A DNA stretch of 64,000 nucleotides. Source: Neoalteromonas flava. GTDB taxonomy: Bacteria; Pseudomonadota; Gammaproteobacteria; Enterobacterales; Alteromonadaceae. The notes under the pieces are model-generated. The model saw only the letters and a list, made by a program, of their open reading frames with translations. It was not told the DNA's origin and did not search any database. This document shows, piece by piece, positions 46,913 through 57,108 of the stretch. The stretch lies in contig NZ_PEAX01000006.1 of assembly GCF_002807685.1 (NCBI RefSeq), positions 62,001 through 126,000 of the forward strand, written 5' to 3'. A program made the translations under genes and the position numbers. The number at the start of each line of letters is the position of its first letter. The stretch's first letter is position 1.

Positions 46913-47893
46913 GTGGTTGCTGCATTAAAAATAAGATTGCAAGAACGTTGGCTACGTTGGCTTGATAAGCGCATCCCGCCAGCTGCAAGCCACCAACTTG
47001 ATCTTAAGAATGTGTTTATTTTTCCCAGTCGATTCGGCTGGTTATTTGTAGCACTGTGTATCAGTTTGTTCATTCTTGGCACCAATTACCAAAACAATCT
47101 AATGCTGCTTTTGTGTTTTTGGTTAGTCGGTGTTTTGCTGATCAACTTGCATGCGAGTTATTGGAATTTTGCCCGACTGCAACTGGCGATTACCTCTTTC
47201 CCTGCTGGTTATGCAGGCGACACTGTAAAGCTCAAGCTGACAACTCAACTACCTAATCAAAGGCGACGCGCACATGGCCGTTTGCTAATCTCAGTGCTGA
47301 ACAATACCGCTCAGCAAAGTATCGATCTGGATACCGCAAACGAGAACACATATCGCTATGAGCTGCTTGAGCGTGGAGTTCATCACTTACCGCGCTTGAC
47401 CTTCGAAAGTTACTTTCCGTTAGGTATATTTCGTTGCTGGACGCATCTGGACTTTGCCCGAGAAGTAGTGGTTTTTCCAAAACCGCAGCCTTGTCAGGTT
47501 AACTTGATCCAGCAGGCCGATGCCTTAGAAGAAGGCGGTAATGCCCTAACCACCGCGGGATCAGAGGATTTTGCCGGATTAAGTCAATATGTTGCTGGAG
47601 ACAATATAAATCGGGTGGCATGGAAACAAGTCGCTAAGCAACAACAATGGTTGAGCAAACGTTTTGAATCTACGACATCGGCCTCCGGTTGGCTGCGCTT
47701 AGCCGTCATTGACTCTGGCAATTTAGAACATGCTCTGTCAGAACTTGCTTATCAAGTAAACCAGTGTAGTCAGCAAAATGTGCGTTTTGGTCTGCAGTTG
47801 GGCAACATGCAAATTCCACCCGAGCAGGGCGAAGGTCACAGGCTCGCATGCCTGCGCGCACTTGCCTATTATCCTGACTCACCAGGAAACTAA
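46913..47893 (+). CDS. DUF58 membrane protein
   Basis: 326-residue protein with two adjacent N-terminal membrane helices (about 41-60 and 64-83, WLFVALCISLFILGTNY and LMLLLCFWLVGVLLI) and a soluble DUF58/VWA-like domain whose signature is GDNINRVAWKQVAKQQQWL (about 222-240). GTG start at 46913, 20 bp after moxR. It sits between the MoxR and transglutaminase genes, a conserved triad; the function is probably assembly or regulation of an envelope complex, but it is not biochemically established. Confidence 0.9.
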   Translation: MVAALKIRLQERWLRWLDKRIPPAASHQLDLKNVFIFPSRFGWLFVALCISLFILGTNYQNNLMLLLCFWLVGVLLINLHASYWNFARLQLAITSFPAGYAGDTVKLKLTTQLPNQRRRAHGRLLISVLNNTAQQSIDLDTANENTYRYELLERGVHHLPRLTFESYFPLGIFRCWTHLDFAREVVVFPKPQPCQVNLIQQADALEEGGNALTTAGSEDFAGLSQYVAGDNINRVAWKQVAKQQQWLSKRFESTTSASGWLRLAVIDSGNLEHALSELAYQVNQCSQQNVRFGLQLGNMQIPPEQGEGHRLACLRALAYYPDSPGN

Positions 47894-47895
47894 GC

Positions 47896-49950
47896 ATGAC
47901 ATCTACGCTAGAAAATCAATCGGCTAACGCTCATTCACTTGAACGCAGTTTATGTGTACTCATACTAGCGATTGCGTATGCACTAATAACTGCAACCATG
48001 GTTACGCCATTACTAATTTGGATCTTGATCTTGGCGGCCAGTGCTACGATCACCCGCGTGGTTTTGTTTGCACGGCCTAATTATCAGCCCCTAACCAATC
48101 GCAGTATTAATCTCTTGGCGGTGCTGGCGGCTATAGCCCTTGCGTGGTTTAGTTTACAGTTGGGTCTGCTGCTAACGATGGTTAATCTATTAGTGATGGC
48201 CTGTGCGTTTAAGCTGATGCGGATCAACGCGGAGAAAGACATTCGTCAACTGGCGGCAACACTGCTATTTTTGATTGGCTGTGGCTTTATTTTTCAACAA
48301 GGCATTGCCTACTCACTCTTGTATGTCATGATCACTTTGCTCGTTTTAGCAGGCCTGCACAGTTTCAATGCCCCCAGTTTAACCTTGCAAAGGCACGTAA
48401 AATCTATTGGCATGATGCTCGCACAAGCTTTGCCGATAGCAGTAACATTGTTCTTGATACTCCCTCAGCTACCGCCACTTTGGCAAATGCCTACCAGTAA
48501 AGGTGCAATGACGGGGCTATCAGATAGCGTAACACCTGGTGATTTTGCCGAACTCAGCCAATCAACAGACTTAGCCTTTCGGGCCATCTTCACTAACTCG
48601 CCACCACCGAATTATCAACGTTATTGGCGGGTAATGACGCTTGAGGCCTTTGATGGCAAAACTTGGTCTATTGCTTCTCAGCGACGCCAACTCAACCGTC
48701 AATACCAGCAAGCCAGAAGAGAATTTACCCCAGAGCTGGATGGACCATTTTGGCAATACGAAGTCATCGCAGAACCCTCCCATCAACGTTGGCTTTTTGC
48801 GCTCGATATTGCGCGTGCCCGTGCAATGGGAGACACCCAAATCAAACATGGTCATGAATATCAGTTGCTAGCTTCAAGGCCGGTAGTCTCTCCCATGCGC
48901 TACAGTGTGCAGTCGTATTATGCTGAACCGCTGAATCAAACGCTATTTAGTGTGGACCGACGCATCAACCGTCAATTACCGCAGAGCGGCAACCCACAGA
49001 CCCAGCAATGGGTTGCAGAGCTGCGTCAGCAATACCCTGAGAACCAATCATTGCTCCAAGCATTACAAGAGCACTTCATCAGCTCTGGTTTTCGCTACAC
49101 GTTAAAGCCCAATCCGATGCCAACCAACCCCGTCGACCAATTCCTGTTTGAACACAAGGCTGGCTTCTGTGCCCACTATGCAAGCGCACTGGCTTACATC
49201 TTACGTTTATCAGACATCCCCGCTCGCATGGTAACCGGTTATCAGGGCGGTGAAGAATTGAGTCCCAACGTTATTAGTGTGCATCAATATGACGCACATG
49301 CCTGGGTTGAAGCTTGGGTCGATGAACGCGGATGGGTGCGCTTGGATCCAACCGCATGGGTTTCACCGGGTCGCATTGAGTTTGGTTTAGAGCATGCGAT
49401 GCAGGATGAAGGTAGCTTTTTGGAGGATGCACCACTTTCACTTGCGCGCTTAAAGAATATCGAACTGTTTAATCAATTACGATTATGGTTTGCAGAAATG
49501 GATTATCAGTGGAGCAAGTGGATCCTCGGTTTTGACAGTCAACAACAGTACGATCTCTTGCAACAGTGGTTTGGCGAGCTAACCGCGCAAAAATTATCGA
49601 TGATAGGTGTAGGTGCGGTCATGATCATCAGTTTATTGCTGGGTTTATATATACTGCCGCAGCTACGTCGACATGACGCGTATCCAATGAATACGGCCTA
49701 TCATCAATGTAACCAACTGATCGAAAATTTGACTGGCATTAAACGTGGTACGTTGGGTGCCACAGAATACTTAGCTAAAGTACGCACTGATTTACCGCCT
49801 ACGATAGCCAAAATTTTTGCCGAAGCCACGCGCGCCTATGTGCAATCAGAATATCGCAAGCTACCCAGTCAGCGCGATAATAAAGCTGTGCTTCAGCAAA
49901 TGCGCAATTACCGCAAAAGCCTTAAGAAACAGATCGAAAAAGCCTCTTAG
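47896..49950 (+). CDS. TgpA-like membrane transglutaminase-domain protein
   Basis: 684 residues. Six or so membrane helices in the first about 200 residues (DUF3488 region), a large periplasmic transglutaminase-like domain, another helix about 573-592 (LSMIGVGAVMIISLLLGLYI) and a C-terminal cytoplasmic DUF4129-like helical tail. The catalytic triad is present: Cys425 in HKAGFCAHYASALAY, His in YDAHAWVEAWVDE and Asp in WVRLDPTAWVSPGR. Homologous to Pseudomonas aeruginosa TgpA. AGGAA precedes the ATG, 2 bp after the DUF58 stop. Substrate unknown. Confidence 0.93.
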   Translation: MTSTLENQSANAHSLERSLCVLILAIAYALITATMVTPLLIWILILAASATITRVVLFARPNYQPLTNRSINLLAVLAAIALAWFSLQLGLLLTMVNLLVMACAFKLMRINAEKDIRQLAATLLFLIGCGFIFQQGIAYSLLYVMITLLVLAGLHSFNAPSLTLQRHVKSIGMMLAQALPIAVTLFLILPQLPPLWQMPTSKGAMTGLSDSVTPGDFAELSQSTDLAFRAIFTNSPPPNYQRYWRVMTLEAFDGKTWSIASQRRQLNRQYQQARREFTPELDGPFWQYEVIAEPSHQRWLFALDIARARAMGDTQIKHGHEYQLLASRPVVSPMRYSVQSYYAEPLNQTLFSVDRRINRQLPQSGNPQTQQWVAELRQQYPENQSLLQALQEHFISSGFRYTLKPNPMPTNPVDQFLFEHKAGFCAHYASALAYILRLSDIPARMVTGYQGGEELSPNVISVHQYDAHAWVEAWVDERGWVRLDPTAWVSPGRIEFGLEHAMQDEGSFLEDAPLSLARLKNIELFNQLRLWFAEMDYQWSKWILGFDSQQQYDLLQQWFGELTAQKLSMIGVGAVMIISLLLGLYILPQLRRHDAYPMNTAYHQCNQLIENLTGIKRGTLGATEYLAKVRTDLPPTIAKIFAEATRAYVQSEYRKLPSQRDNKAVLQQMRNYRKSLKKQIEKAS

Positions 49951-49988
49951 TTAGGCAATTAGCGTCAATCCACACTCTCTGCTCAACG

Positions 49989-50019
49989 CAAAAAAAAGGG
50001 CTCCGGTAAGGAGCCCTTT
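49989..50019 (-). terminator. Rho-independent terminator after the EF-G gene
   Basis: AAAGGGCTCC / GGAGCCCTTT stem with a 5-nt loop and an eight-T tract on the minus strand, 20 bp past the EF-G stop. Confidence 0.9.
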
Positions 50020-50038
50020 GGGTAGTCAATTTATGACC

Positions 50039-52123
50039 TTATTTCTTCGCGTCACGCGCTTTAACTTCTTCGATAACTTTCTCAGCCACGTTTTGTGGGC
50101 AAGGTAAGTAGTGGCTGAACTCCATTGAGAACTGACCACGACCAGAAGTCATAGTACGCAGGTGACCGATGTAACCGAACATCTCTGAAAGAGGTACATC
50201 TGCTTTGATACGTACGCCTGTTGCGCCCGCTTCTTGATCTTTGATCATGCCGCGACGACGGTTCAAGTCACCAATAACATCACCAACGTGATCTTCTGGT
50301 GTAAATACGTCAACTTTCATGATTGGCTCGATCAACTGTGGACCAGCTTTAGGAATTGATTGACGGAAAGCGCCTTTCGCTGCGATTTCAAACGCAATCG
50401 CTGATGAGTCAACCGCGTGGAATCCACCGTCATACAACTCAACTTCAACGTCAAGTACTGGGAACCCTGCAAGAACCCCCTGTTCCATCATGCCTTTGAA
50501 GCCTTTCTCGATCGCTGGGAAGAATTCCTTAGGAACGTTACCACCAACAACCGTTGATTCGAACTTAAAGCCGCTGCCAGGCTCACCTGGACGAATGCGG
50601 TAATCAATCTTACCGAACTGACCAGAACCACCAGACTGCTTCTTGTGCGTGTAGCTGTCTTCTACCGGCTGTGTGATCGTTTCACGGTATGCAACCTGTG
50701 GTTGACCCACATTCAACTCAACACCGTAAGTACGCTTCAAGATGTCAACTTTAATATCCAAGTGAAGTTCACCCATACCTTTAAGGATGGTTTCACCTGA
50801 ATCTTCATCTGTTTCAACCTGGAACGACGGATCTTCAGCAACCATCTTACCTATAGCGATACCCATCTTCTCGGTTGAACCTTTATCTTTTGGTGCAACG
50901 GCGATAGAAATTACCGGCTCTGGGAATACCATGGCTTCTAGCGTACAAGGATTTTTAGGATCACACAGAGTATGACCTGTTTGTACATTCTTCATGCCCA
51001 CAATTGCTAGAATGTCACCGGCTTGCGCAGATGACAGCTCAGTACGCTCATTCGCGTGCATCTCTACCATACGGCCTACACGCTCAGTTTTACCTGTTGC
51101 AGAGTTAAGGATGGTATCACCCTTATTCAACTTACCAGAGTAAATACGTACGAAGGTTAAGGCACCAAAACGGTCGTCCATGATTTTGAACGCCAACATA
51201 CGCAGTGGTTCATCAACAGAAACGGTTGCAACTTCACCCGTCTCGTTACCTTCTTCATCCGTCAACGGCTGAGGGTCAACTTCTGTTGGGCTTGGTAGGT
51301 AATCTACAACCGCGTCAAGTACGTTCTGCACGCCTTTGTTCTTAAACGCAGATCCACAGAATGTTGGGAAGAAGTCTAGCGCGATAGTACCTTTGCGGAT
51401 ACAACGCTTAAGGTCTTCAATTGAAGGCTCTTCGCCATCCATATACGCCATCATTAAGTCGTCGTCTTGCTCAACAGCAGTTTCAACTAATTGCTCGCGA
51501 TACTCTTCAACTTTGTCGACCATATCCGCAGGGATATCTTGAACTTCGTAGTTTTCTGGAAGACCAGAGTCATCCCATACGTAGGCTTTACGCTCAAGTA
51601 CGTCAACTACACCAACGAAATCGTCTTCGATACCAATTGGCAACGTCATAACTAGTGGGTTTGCACCCAATACTTTCTTAACCTGACCAACAACGCGGTA
51701 GAAATCCGCACCCATACGGTCAAGTTTGTTTACGAAGATGATACGTGCTACTTCAGATTCGTTCGCATAACGCCAGTTGGTTTCTGACTGCGGCTCAACA
51801 CCACCAGAGCCACAGAATACACCCACACCGCCGTCAAGTACTTTCAATGAACGGTAAACTTCAACAGTGAAGTCAACGTGTCCAGGAGTATCGATAATGT
51901 TGAAACGGTGATCTTTCCAGAAACAGGTCGTTGCTGCTGACTGGATCGTGATACCACGCTCTGCTTCCTGCTCCATGAAGTCGGTCGTTGATTCACCATC
52001 GTGAACCTCACCGGTCTTATGAATTTTACCGGTAAGCTTTAGAATACGTTCGGTCGTAGTGGTTTTTCCGGCATCAACGTGCGCGAAAATACCGATATTT
52101 CTGTATTTTGATAAGTCTGACAT
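50039..52123 (-). CDS. fusA: Elongation factor G, second-paralogue type (EF-G2)
   Basis: 694-residue translational GTPase. G1 [14 protein letters not shown], switch 1 [13 protein letters not shown]3 [12 protein letters not shown]4 [10 protein letters not shown], then domains II-V ([50 protein letters not shown]). It is not beside rpsL, rpsG or tuf. The sequence differs from the canonical str-operon EF-G of E. coli at many diagnostic places (start [55 protein letters not shown] at the C-terminus) and fits the EF-G2 found as a second gene in Vibrio, Shewanella and Alteromonas relatives. Whether it works in elongation, ribosome recycling or both is not deducible. Two candidate promoters lie just upstream, and a terminator follows, so it is monocistronic. 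Confidence 0.93.
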   Translation of the reverse strand: MSDLSKYRNIGIFAHVDAGKTTTTERILKLTGKIHKTGEVHDGESTTDFMEQEAERGITIQSAATTCFWKDHRFNIIDTPGHVDFTVEVYRSLKVLDGGVGVFCGSGGVEPQSETNWRYANESEVARIIFVNKLDRMGADFYRVVGQVKKVLGANPLVMTLPIGIEDDFVGVVDVLERKAYVWDDSGLPENYEVQDIPADMVDKVEEYREQLVETAVEQDDDLMMAYMDGEEPSIEDLKRCIRKGTIALDFFPTFCGSAFKNKGVQNVLDAVVDYLPSPTEVDPQPLTDEEGNETGEVATVSVDEPLRMLAFKIMDDRFGALTFVRIYSGKLNKGDTILNSATGKTERVGRMVEMHANERTELSSAQAGDILAIVGMKNVQTGHTLCDPKNPCTLEAMVFPEPVISIAVAPKDKGSTEKMGIAIGKMVAEDPSFQVETDEDSGETILKGMGELHLDIKVDILKRTYGVELNVGQPQVAYRETITQPVEDSYTHKKQSGGSGQFGKIDYRIRPGEPGSGFKFESTVVGGNVPKEFFPAIEKGFKGMMEQGVLAGFPVLDVEVELYDGGFHAVDSSAIAFEIAAKGAFRQSIPKAGPQLIEPIMKVDVFTPEDHVGDVIGDLNRRRGMIKDQEAGATGVRIKADVPLSEMFGYIGHLRTMTSGRGQFSMEFSHYLPCPQNVAEKVIEEVKARDAKK

Positions 52124-52188
52124 AGCCCTACTTCATTATTGGTTCAAGGAAAAAAACGGGCGGGATTATATAGGATTTCTGGATGACT

Positions 52189-52216
52189 TTTATACTTTTT
52201 TTGCACTTATTGTGAA
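52189..52216 (-). promoter_or_regulatory. Candidate sigma-70 promoter for the EF-G gene
   Basis: On the minus strand TTCACA (5 of 6 consensus), a 16-bp spacer and TATAAA (5 of 6). A second, perfect TATAAT lies closer to the gene at 52165-52170 but without a good -35 box. Confidence 0.55.
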
Positions 52217-52253
52217 AAAAAGTGGTTTATCTGCTCGCAAACACTTTAATTCG

Positions 52254-53357
52254 CTACTTATTATGTTTTGGCATAATGCTTACAGTAACTTCATCGCGAT
52301 TGTGATAAAGCTGTTTGCAGCGGACCCGAAACGAACTAGCTAAACCGTCGCGCAATCCAGCCAATAACTCGACGACCGTGTCATAGCGTTTTTTCATCGG
52401 CAATTTCAGATTAAATATAGCTGCCTGCGCATAGCCTTTTTGTAACCATTGTTGCATTAATACAGCCACACGATCAGGACGCTCTATCATATCGCAAACC
52501 AATAACTGTGCGCTGCCGTACTGTGGCTTGTACTTAAAACCATCAGCAGCAAAATAGCTTACCTGCCCCGTTTGCATTAAAGAATCTGCCATTGCACCGT
52601 TGTCTACCGCCTCGACATGCATACCTCTGTGCACCAGTTGATAGGTCCAACCGCCCGGACATGCCCCCAAGTCGACCGCTCGCGCACCTTCACGAAACAA
52701 GGCCTGTCGATCAGCGTCGGTCAATAGATCAAGGATCGCCTCTTCCAGCTTAAGTGTTGAGCGGCTTGGTGCCGCCGGTGGGAATTTTAGCCGGTGGATA
52801 CCATTAACGTACGGTGAGTGCTTTTGTGGAGTTGAATAGCTAATAAAGCAGCGCTCAAAATCATCAATAAATACTCGAAGACAAGGCAAATCAAGGCGTT
52901 CCTTGCTTGTCAATCGCTGCTGCTGCCGGAGGGCTTGGCGCAGCGGTACGGCAAATTTCTTAGCAAAGCGAGCCACGCTTTTACCACTTTCAGAATCCGG
53001 ATATTCAACCTCTAAACGCCCCATGACCTTGGGGATTGGTTTGGTTTCGCGCACGACTAACATAGCTTCGTCTAATGCTGCGGTGACCGCCTCCACACGC
53101 TGCTGCAGAGGAAATGACTCGATTTCAGCTAGAATAGCGGATAATTGTCGCACGAAGATCAAATCGCTGACGGCTAATTCAGCAATAACATCATGCGCGG
53201 AAAGGTCCGGCAAAATAAAGTGTATATAACCGTCACCGGCTTGTAAAACTGGGTATCCGTAGACGCCGCGTGCAGCCAAAACTTGGGTTAATTCAGCAGC
53301 AACATCTTTTTCATACCCCACCCGACAATACGCTAAGAGCGCCGATGAACTAGTCAT
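52254..53357 (-). CDS. rlmM: 23S rRNA (cytidine-2498-2'-O) methyltransferase RlmM
   Basis: SAM-dependent Rossmann-fold enzyme modifying C2498 at the peptidyl-transferase ring. 367 residues (366 in E. coli). N-terminal THUMP-like part (about 1-165, LAYCRVGYEKDVAAEL) and the methyltransferase domain with RAVDLGACPGGWTYQLV (SAM site), VEAVDNGAM, LLVCDMIERPDRVA (catalytic Asp) and FNLKLPMKKRYDTV (catalytic Lys). The ATG overlaps the DUF423 gene by 8 bp. The gcvA-DUF423-rlmM order is also found in E. coli, here with a hydrolase gene inserted. Confidence 0.97.
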   Translation of the reverse strand: MTSSSALLAYCRVGYEKDVAAELTQVLAARGVYGYPVLQAGDGYIHFILPDLSAHDVIAELAVSDLIFVRQLSAILAEIESFPLQQRVEAVTAALDEAMLVVRETKPIPKVMGRLEVEYPDSESGKSVARFAKKFAVPLRQALRQQQRLTSKERLDLPCLRVFIDDFERCFISYSTPQKHSPYVNGIHRLKFPPAAPSRSTLKLEEAILDLLTDADRQALFREGARAVDLGACPGGWTYQLVHRGMHVEAVDNGAMADSLMQTGQVSYFAADGFKYKPQYGSAQLLVCDMIERPDRVAVLMQQWLQKGYAQAAIFNLKLPMKKRYDTVVELLAGLRDGLASSFRVRCKQLYHNRDEVTVSIMPKHNK

Positions 53358-53775
53358 TAGAGTGCCTCAATTGTCGCAATAACTGCGTGCTACTGATAAT
53401 AAGGGCTACCCAGCCAAATATAAATGCGACTCCACCAAGCGGCGTTACCGGCCCCAGAAACGTCAAGTTAAACACGCTTAGCCCATATAAGCTGCCACTG
53501 AATAAAATAGTACCACTGATAAAACAATAGCCCGCGATGCGAATACTACGTTCAACAGCAAACCATAGCTGGTGTGCCAACGCTAAAGCACAACCTAACA
53601 GTGCCAATCCATGCACGAATTGATATAACACTGCTGTGCGGATCGTCGCCAATGCTTGGTCTGATAAAATATTTTTGAGTCCATGAGCGGCAAACGCCCC
53701 CATTATAACGGCTATGCCACAGCAAATCGCCGCAATCAGCAAAAATCGTGCGGCTGTTACTTGTTGTTTTACCAT
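53350..53775 (-). CDS. DUF423 membrane protein (YgdD-like)
   Basis: 141-residue inner-membrane protein of the DUF423 family with four predicted helices: ARFLLIAAICCGIAVIMGAF, YQFVHGLALLGCALALAH, IAGYCFISGTILFSGSLYGL and PLGGVAFIFGWVALIIS. Family hallmarks are GAFAAHGLK, YQFVHGLAL and the FLGPVTPLGG stretch. ATG 53775 with GGAT 6 nt upstream; it overlaps the preceding hydrolase gene by 7 bp and rlmM by 8 bp. Function unknown; in E. coli ygdD is also next to rlmM. Confidence 0.93.
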   Translation of the reverse strand: MVKQQVTAARFLLIAAICCGIAVIMGAFAAHGLKNILSDQALATIRTAVLYQFVHGLALLGCALALAHQLWFAVERSIRIAGYCFISGTILFSGSLYGLSVFNLTFLGPVTPLGGVAFIFGWVALIISSTQLLRQLRHSND

Positions 53776-54416
53776 TGTGCTATCCAATCGGCAGCTTGAA
53801 GAATATGTTGCTGTTGTGTGAGGCCCGACGATTTACGCGGTTTAAAACTGTGATCGCCATCGGCTAGCCAACGCACGTTTACCAAGCTTGGTAATGTAAG
53901 CTGCGCAACGCAGGCTTGATTACCAAACGTGTCGCGCTCTCCCTGAATGATCAGAATATTACAGGGCAGTTGTGAAAAATGTTCGATGCGCAGTTTGTCT
54001 GGTTTACCCGGTGGGTGAAAGGGGTAACCCAGTGCGACAACGCCATTGATTGGCCCTGCTGTCGTTGCCTGTTCCGCCGCCCACATGCTCATCATGCGGC
54101 CGCCCATTGACTTGCCACCGAGCAACAACGGAGTTGTCGGTTCAAACTCGGGCTCGCTGGTCACTTGCTCGAGTACCTGCGATATCGCGTCCAATAGCTT
54201 GGGTGCGCGGTCAGGTGGACGTTTCTTTCCCGTGGACTCTTGAATTTGCATGTAAGGAAAATTGAACAACCAGGTTAGCACGCCTCGCTGACTCAGCGCA
54301 TTTGCCATAGCTTGCATGAATTCCGATTGCATGCCCGCGCCAGCGCCATGCGCTAAAATTATTTGTAGGTGCGTTTTTTTGCCCGTTGGTGGTTTAAAGC
54401 ATTGCATCATTTTCAT
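53769..54416 (-). CDS. Alpha/beta-hydrolase family protein (KANL3/Tex30-like)
   Basis: About 215-residue cytoplasmic alpha/beta hydrolase. Oxyanion region IILAHGAGAGMQSEFM, nucleophile elbow LLLGGKSMGGRMMSMWA (GxSxG), acid in IIQGERDTFG and catalytic His in WLADGDHSFKPRK; all are present. This arrangement is that of the Tex30/KANL3-like dienelactone-hydrolase relatives. The start is uncertain among ATGs at 54416, 54410 and 54407, all within the last codons of gcvA, so the genes overlap by about 15-23 bp. Inserted between gcvA and the DUF423 gene relative to E. coli. Substrate unknown. Confidence 0.88.
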   Translation of the reverse strand: MKMMQCFKPPTGKKTHLQIILAHGAGAGMQSEFMQAMANALSQRGVLTWLFNFPYMQIQESTGKKRPPDRAPKLLDAISQVLEQVTSEPEFEPTTPLLLGGKSMGGRMMSMWAAEQATTAGPINGVVALGYPFHPPGKPDKLRIEHFSQLPCNILIIQGERDTFGNQACVAQLTLPSLVNVRWLADGDHSFKPRKSSGLTQQQHILQAADWIAQW

Positions 54417-55296
54417 AATCAACTTCGTTGTGGATCCATTCGCGGAACGCAACAATCTTACCTAAGTCCACTTGGCTTTCTTCACAGACCAAATAAAAAC
54501 TATCTTTACTCTTGAGTTTCTCAGCAAAGGGAGCAACCAAACGGCCTGCCTCAATCTCAGGACGAGCCAAAATCGTATTGCCTAAGGCTATACCCTGACC
54601 TAAGGCTGCGGCTTGTAAAACCATCATTGAGTGACTAAACATCGGACCTTGATTGACATTAACCCCTTTCACATTGAATTGCCGTAAATAATTAATCCAA
54701 CCTTCGCGGCTTGAGTCATGCAGCAGTACATGAAATTTAAGATCCTCTAAGACCTCTAAAGGCTTATTACTGGTGAGTAACAGTGGTGAACATAACGGTG
54801 TAAGATATTCAGCATGTAACGGTTCGGCATGCAAACCAGACCAGCGACCCCGCCCATAATATACGGCGATGTCGGTATCTGCTTGTAAAAAGCCTTCGTC
54901 GTGATCAACCGCTTTAATACGCACGTCTATATCCGGATTGTGTTGGGAGAAACGACTGATACGCGGTATCAACCATTGACTCGCAAAACTCGGCGGAGTT
55001 GCGACAGTTAATGCGCCTTTAGCACCTTTCGCTAACAATCGCTCTGTCGCATCTTGCATATGCCGAAATGCATCGCGCAACTCTAGGTAATAGCTTTGCC
55101 CCTCTTCAGTAAGCAGCAACGCCCGGTTCTTGCGCAAGAAAAGTTTCATACTGAGGTACTCTTCCAGCGACTTTATTTGGTGACTGACTGCAGCCTGAGT
55201 GACAAATAATTCGTCAGCCGCTTTAGTAAAACTTAGATGACGCGCAGCAGCTTCAAACGCTTTTAGCGCATTTAACGGGGGCAAGCGTCGATTCAT
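54394..55296 (-). CDS. gcvA: LysR-family regulator GcvA
   Basis: Transcriptional regulator of the glycine cleavage system. 300 residues. The N-terminal winged helix (about 5-65) has LPPLNALKAFEAAARHLSFT and LFVTQAAVSHQIKSLEEYL, nearly identical to E. coli GcvA, and the effector domain keeps KGALTVATPPSFASQWLIPR, VYYGRGRWSGL and FSHSMMVLQAAALGQGIALG. Synteny with DUF423 and rlmM supports the name. The C-terminus is shorter than in E. coli. No gcv structural genes lie in the window. The 223-bp upstream gap is AT-rich and divergent from a small secreted-protein gene. Confidence 0.93.
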   Translation of the reverse strand: MNRRLPPLNALKAFEAAARHLSFTKAADELFVTQAAVSHQIKSLEEYLSMKLFLRKNRALLLTEEGQSYYLELRDAFRHMQDATERLLAKGAKGALTVATPPSFASQWLIPRISRFSQHNPDIDVRIKAVDHDEGFLQADTDIAVYYGRGRWSGLHAEPLHAEYLTPLCSPLLLTSNKPLEVLEDLKFHVLLHDSSREGWINYLRQFNVKGVNVNQGPMFSHSMMVLQAAALGQGIALGNTILARPEIEAGRLVAPFAEKLKSKDSFYLVCEESQVDLGKIVAFREWIHNEVDYENDAML

Positions 55297-55519
55297 ACCA
55301 GTCTCAATGAATTAATAGCGTGACAATTATGCTACAGATGGATTAGTTTTTCTAATCTTTATTTTTAATTTTTGTCAATTTAATAAACTAAATAACTGGG
55401 TATAATTTACCCAACTTTAAATATAAACCCTTATAAATAAAGATTTTTTTATTTAACCGAATGTTAAAAATAACACACATTTTTAACAAATTAAATTAAC
55501 TTAAATACAGTAAAAGATC

Positions 55520-55807
55520 ATGCAAAAAGCTATTATTACTCTTTCTCTTATGACCATTGGTTTGAGCGCATCATTGCCAGCACTCGCAAATGCTAACAAT
55601 TATGCAATGCTAAACCATCAAGAACTGCATATTGCTATTGCAGAAAACATCGAACAGAACCTACAGGCGCTTGAGATGCCGGCAATGCAACAGGAAATTG
55701 CTGCCATGTTGAAGCAATCAACAGTGCAACATCAAATCGAACAGCACCTAGACCTTGCTCGCCAAGCGTTGCCACGCAATCAATTTAAAGTTGTCATTGG
55801 CGAATAA
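55520..55807 (+). CDS. Small secreted protein, unknown
   Basis: 95 residues with a clear signal peptide (MQKAIITLSLMTIGLSASLP then ALA, cut before NANN). The mature about 71 residues are helical and Gln/Met/Leu-rich (IAENIEQNLQALEMPAMQQE, MLKQSTVQHQIEQHLDLARQ) and end FKVVIGE. No Cys and no membrane helix after the signal, so periplasmic or extracellular. I recognise no family. The region upstream (55340-55510) is very AT-rich, with several TATAAT-like boxes. Divergent from gcvA and convergent with kdsA. Confidence 0.7.
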   Translation: MQKAIITLSLMTIGLSASLPALANANNYAMLNHQELHIAIAENIEQNLQALEMPAMQQEIAAMLKQSTVQHQIEQHLDLARQALPRNQFKVVIGE

Positions 55808-55832
55808 ATTAAAAAGTCAAAGGCGTGATCGC

Positions 55833-55856
55833 GTGAGCGTGCCTCAGCACGCTCAC
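55833..55856. terminator. Perfect 10-bp hairpin between convergent genes
   Basis: GTGAGCGTGC / GCACGCTCAC with a 4-nt loop, 4 bp beyond the kdsA stop. Neither strand has an immediate T run, so it may be a Rho-dependent or processing hairpin rather than a classic terminator. Confidence 0.5.
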
Positions 55857-55860
55857 AGAC

Positions 55861-57092
<1,232 letters not shown>

Positions 57093-57108
57093 AGGGGGCT
57101 CCTTCGCC

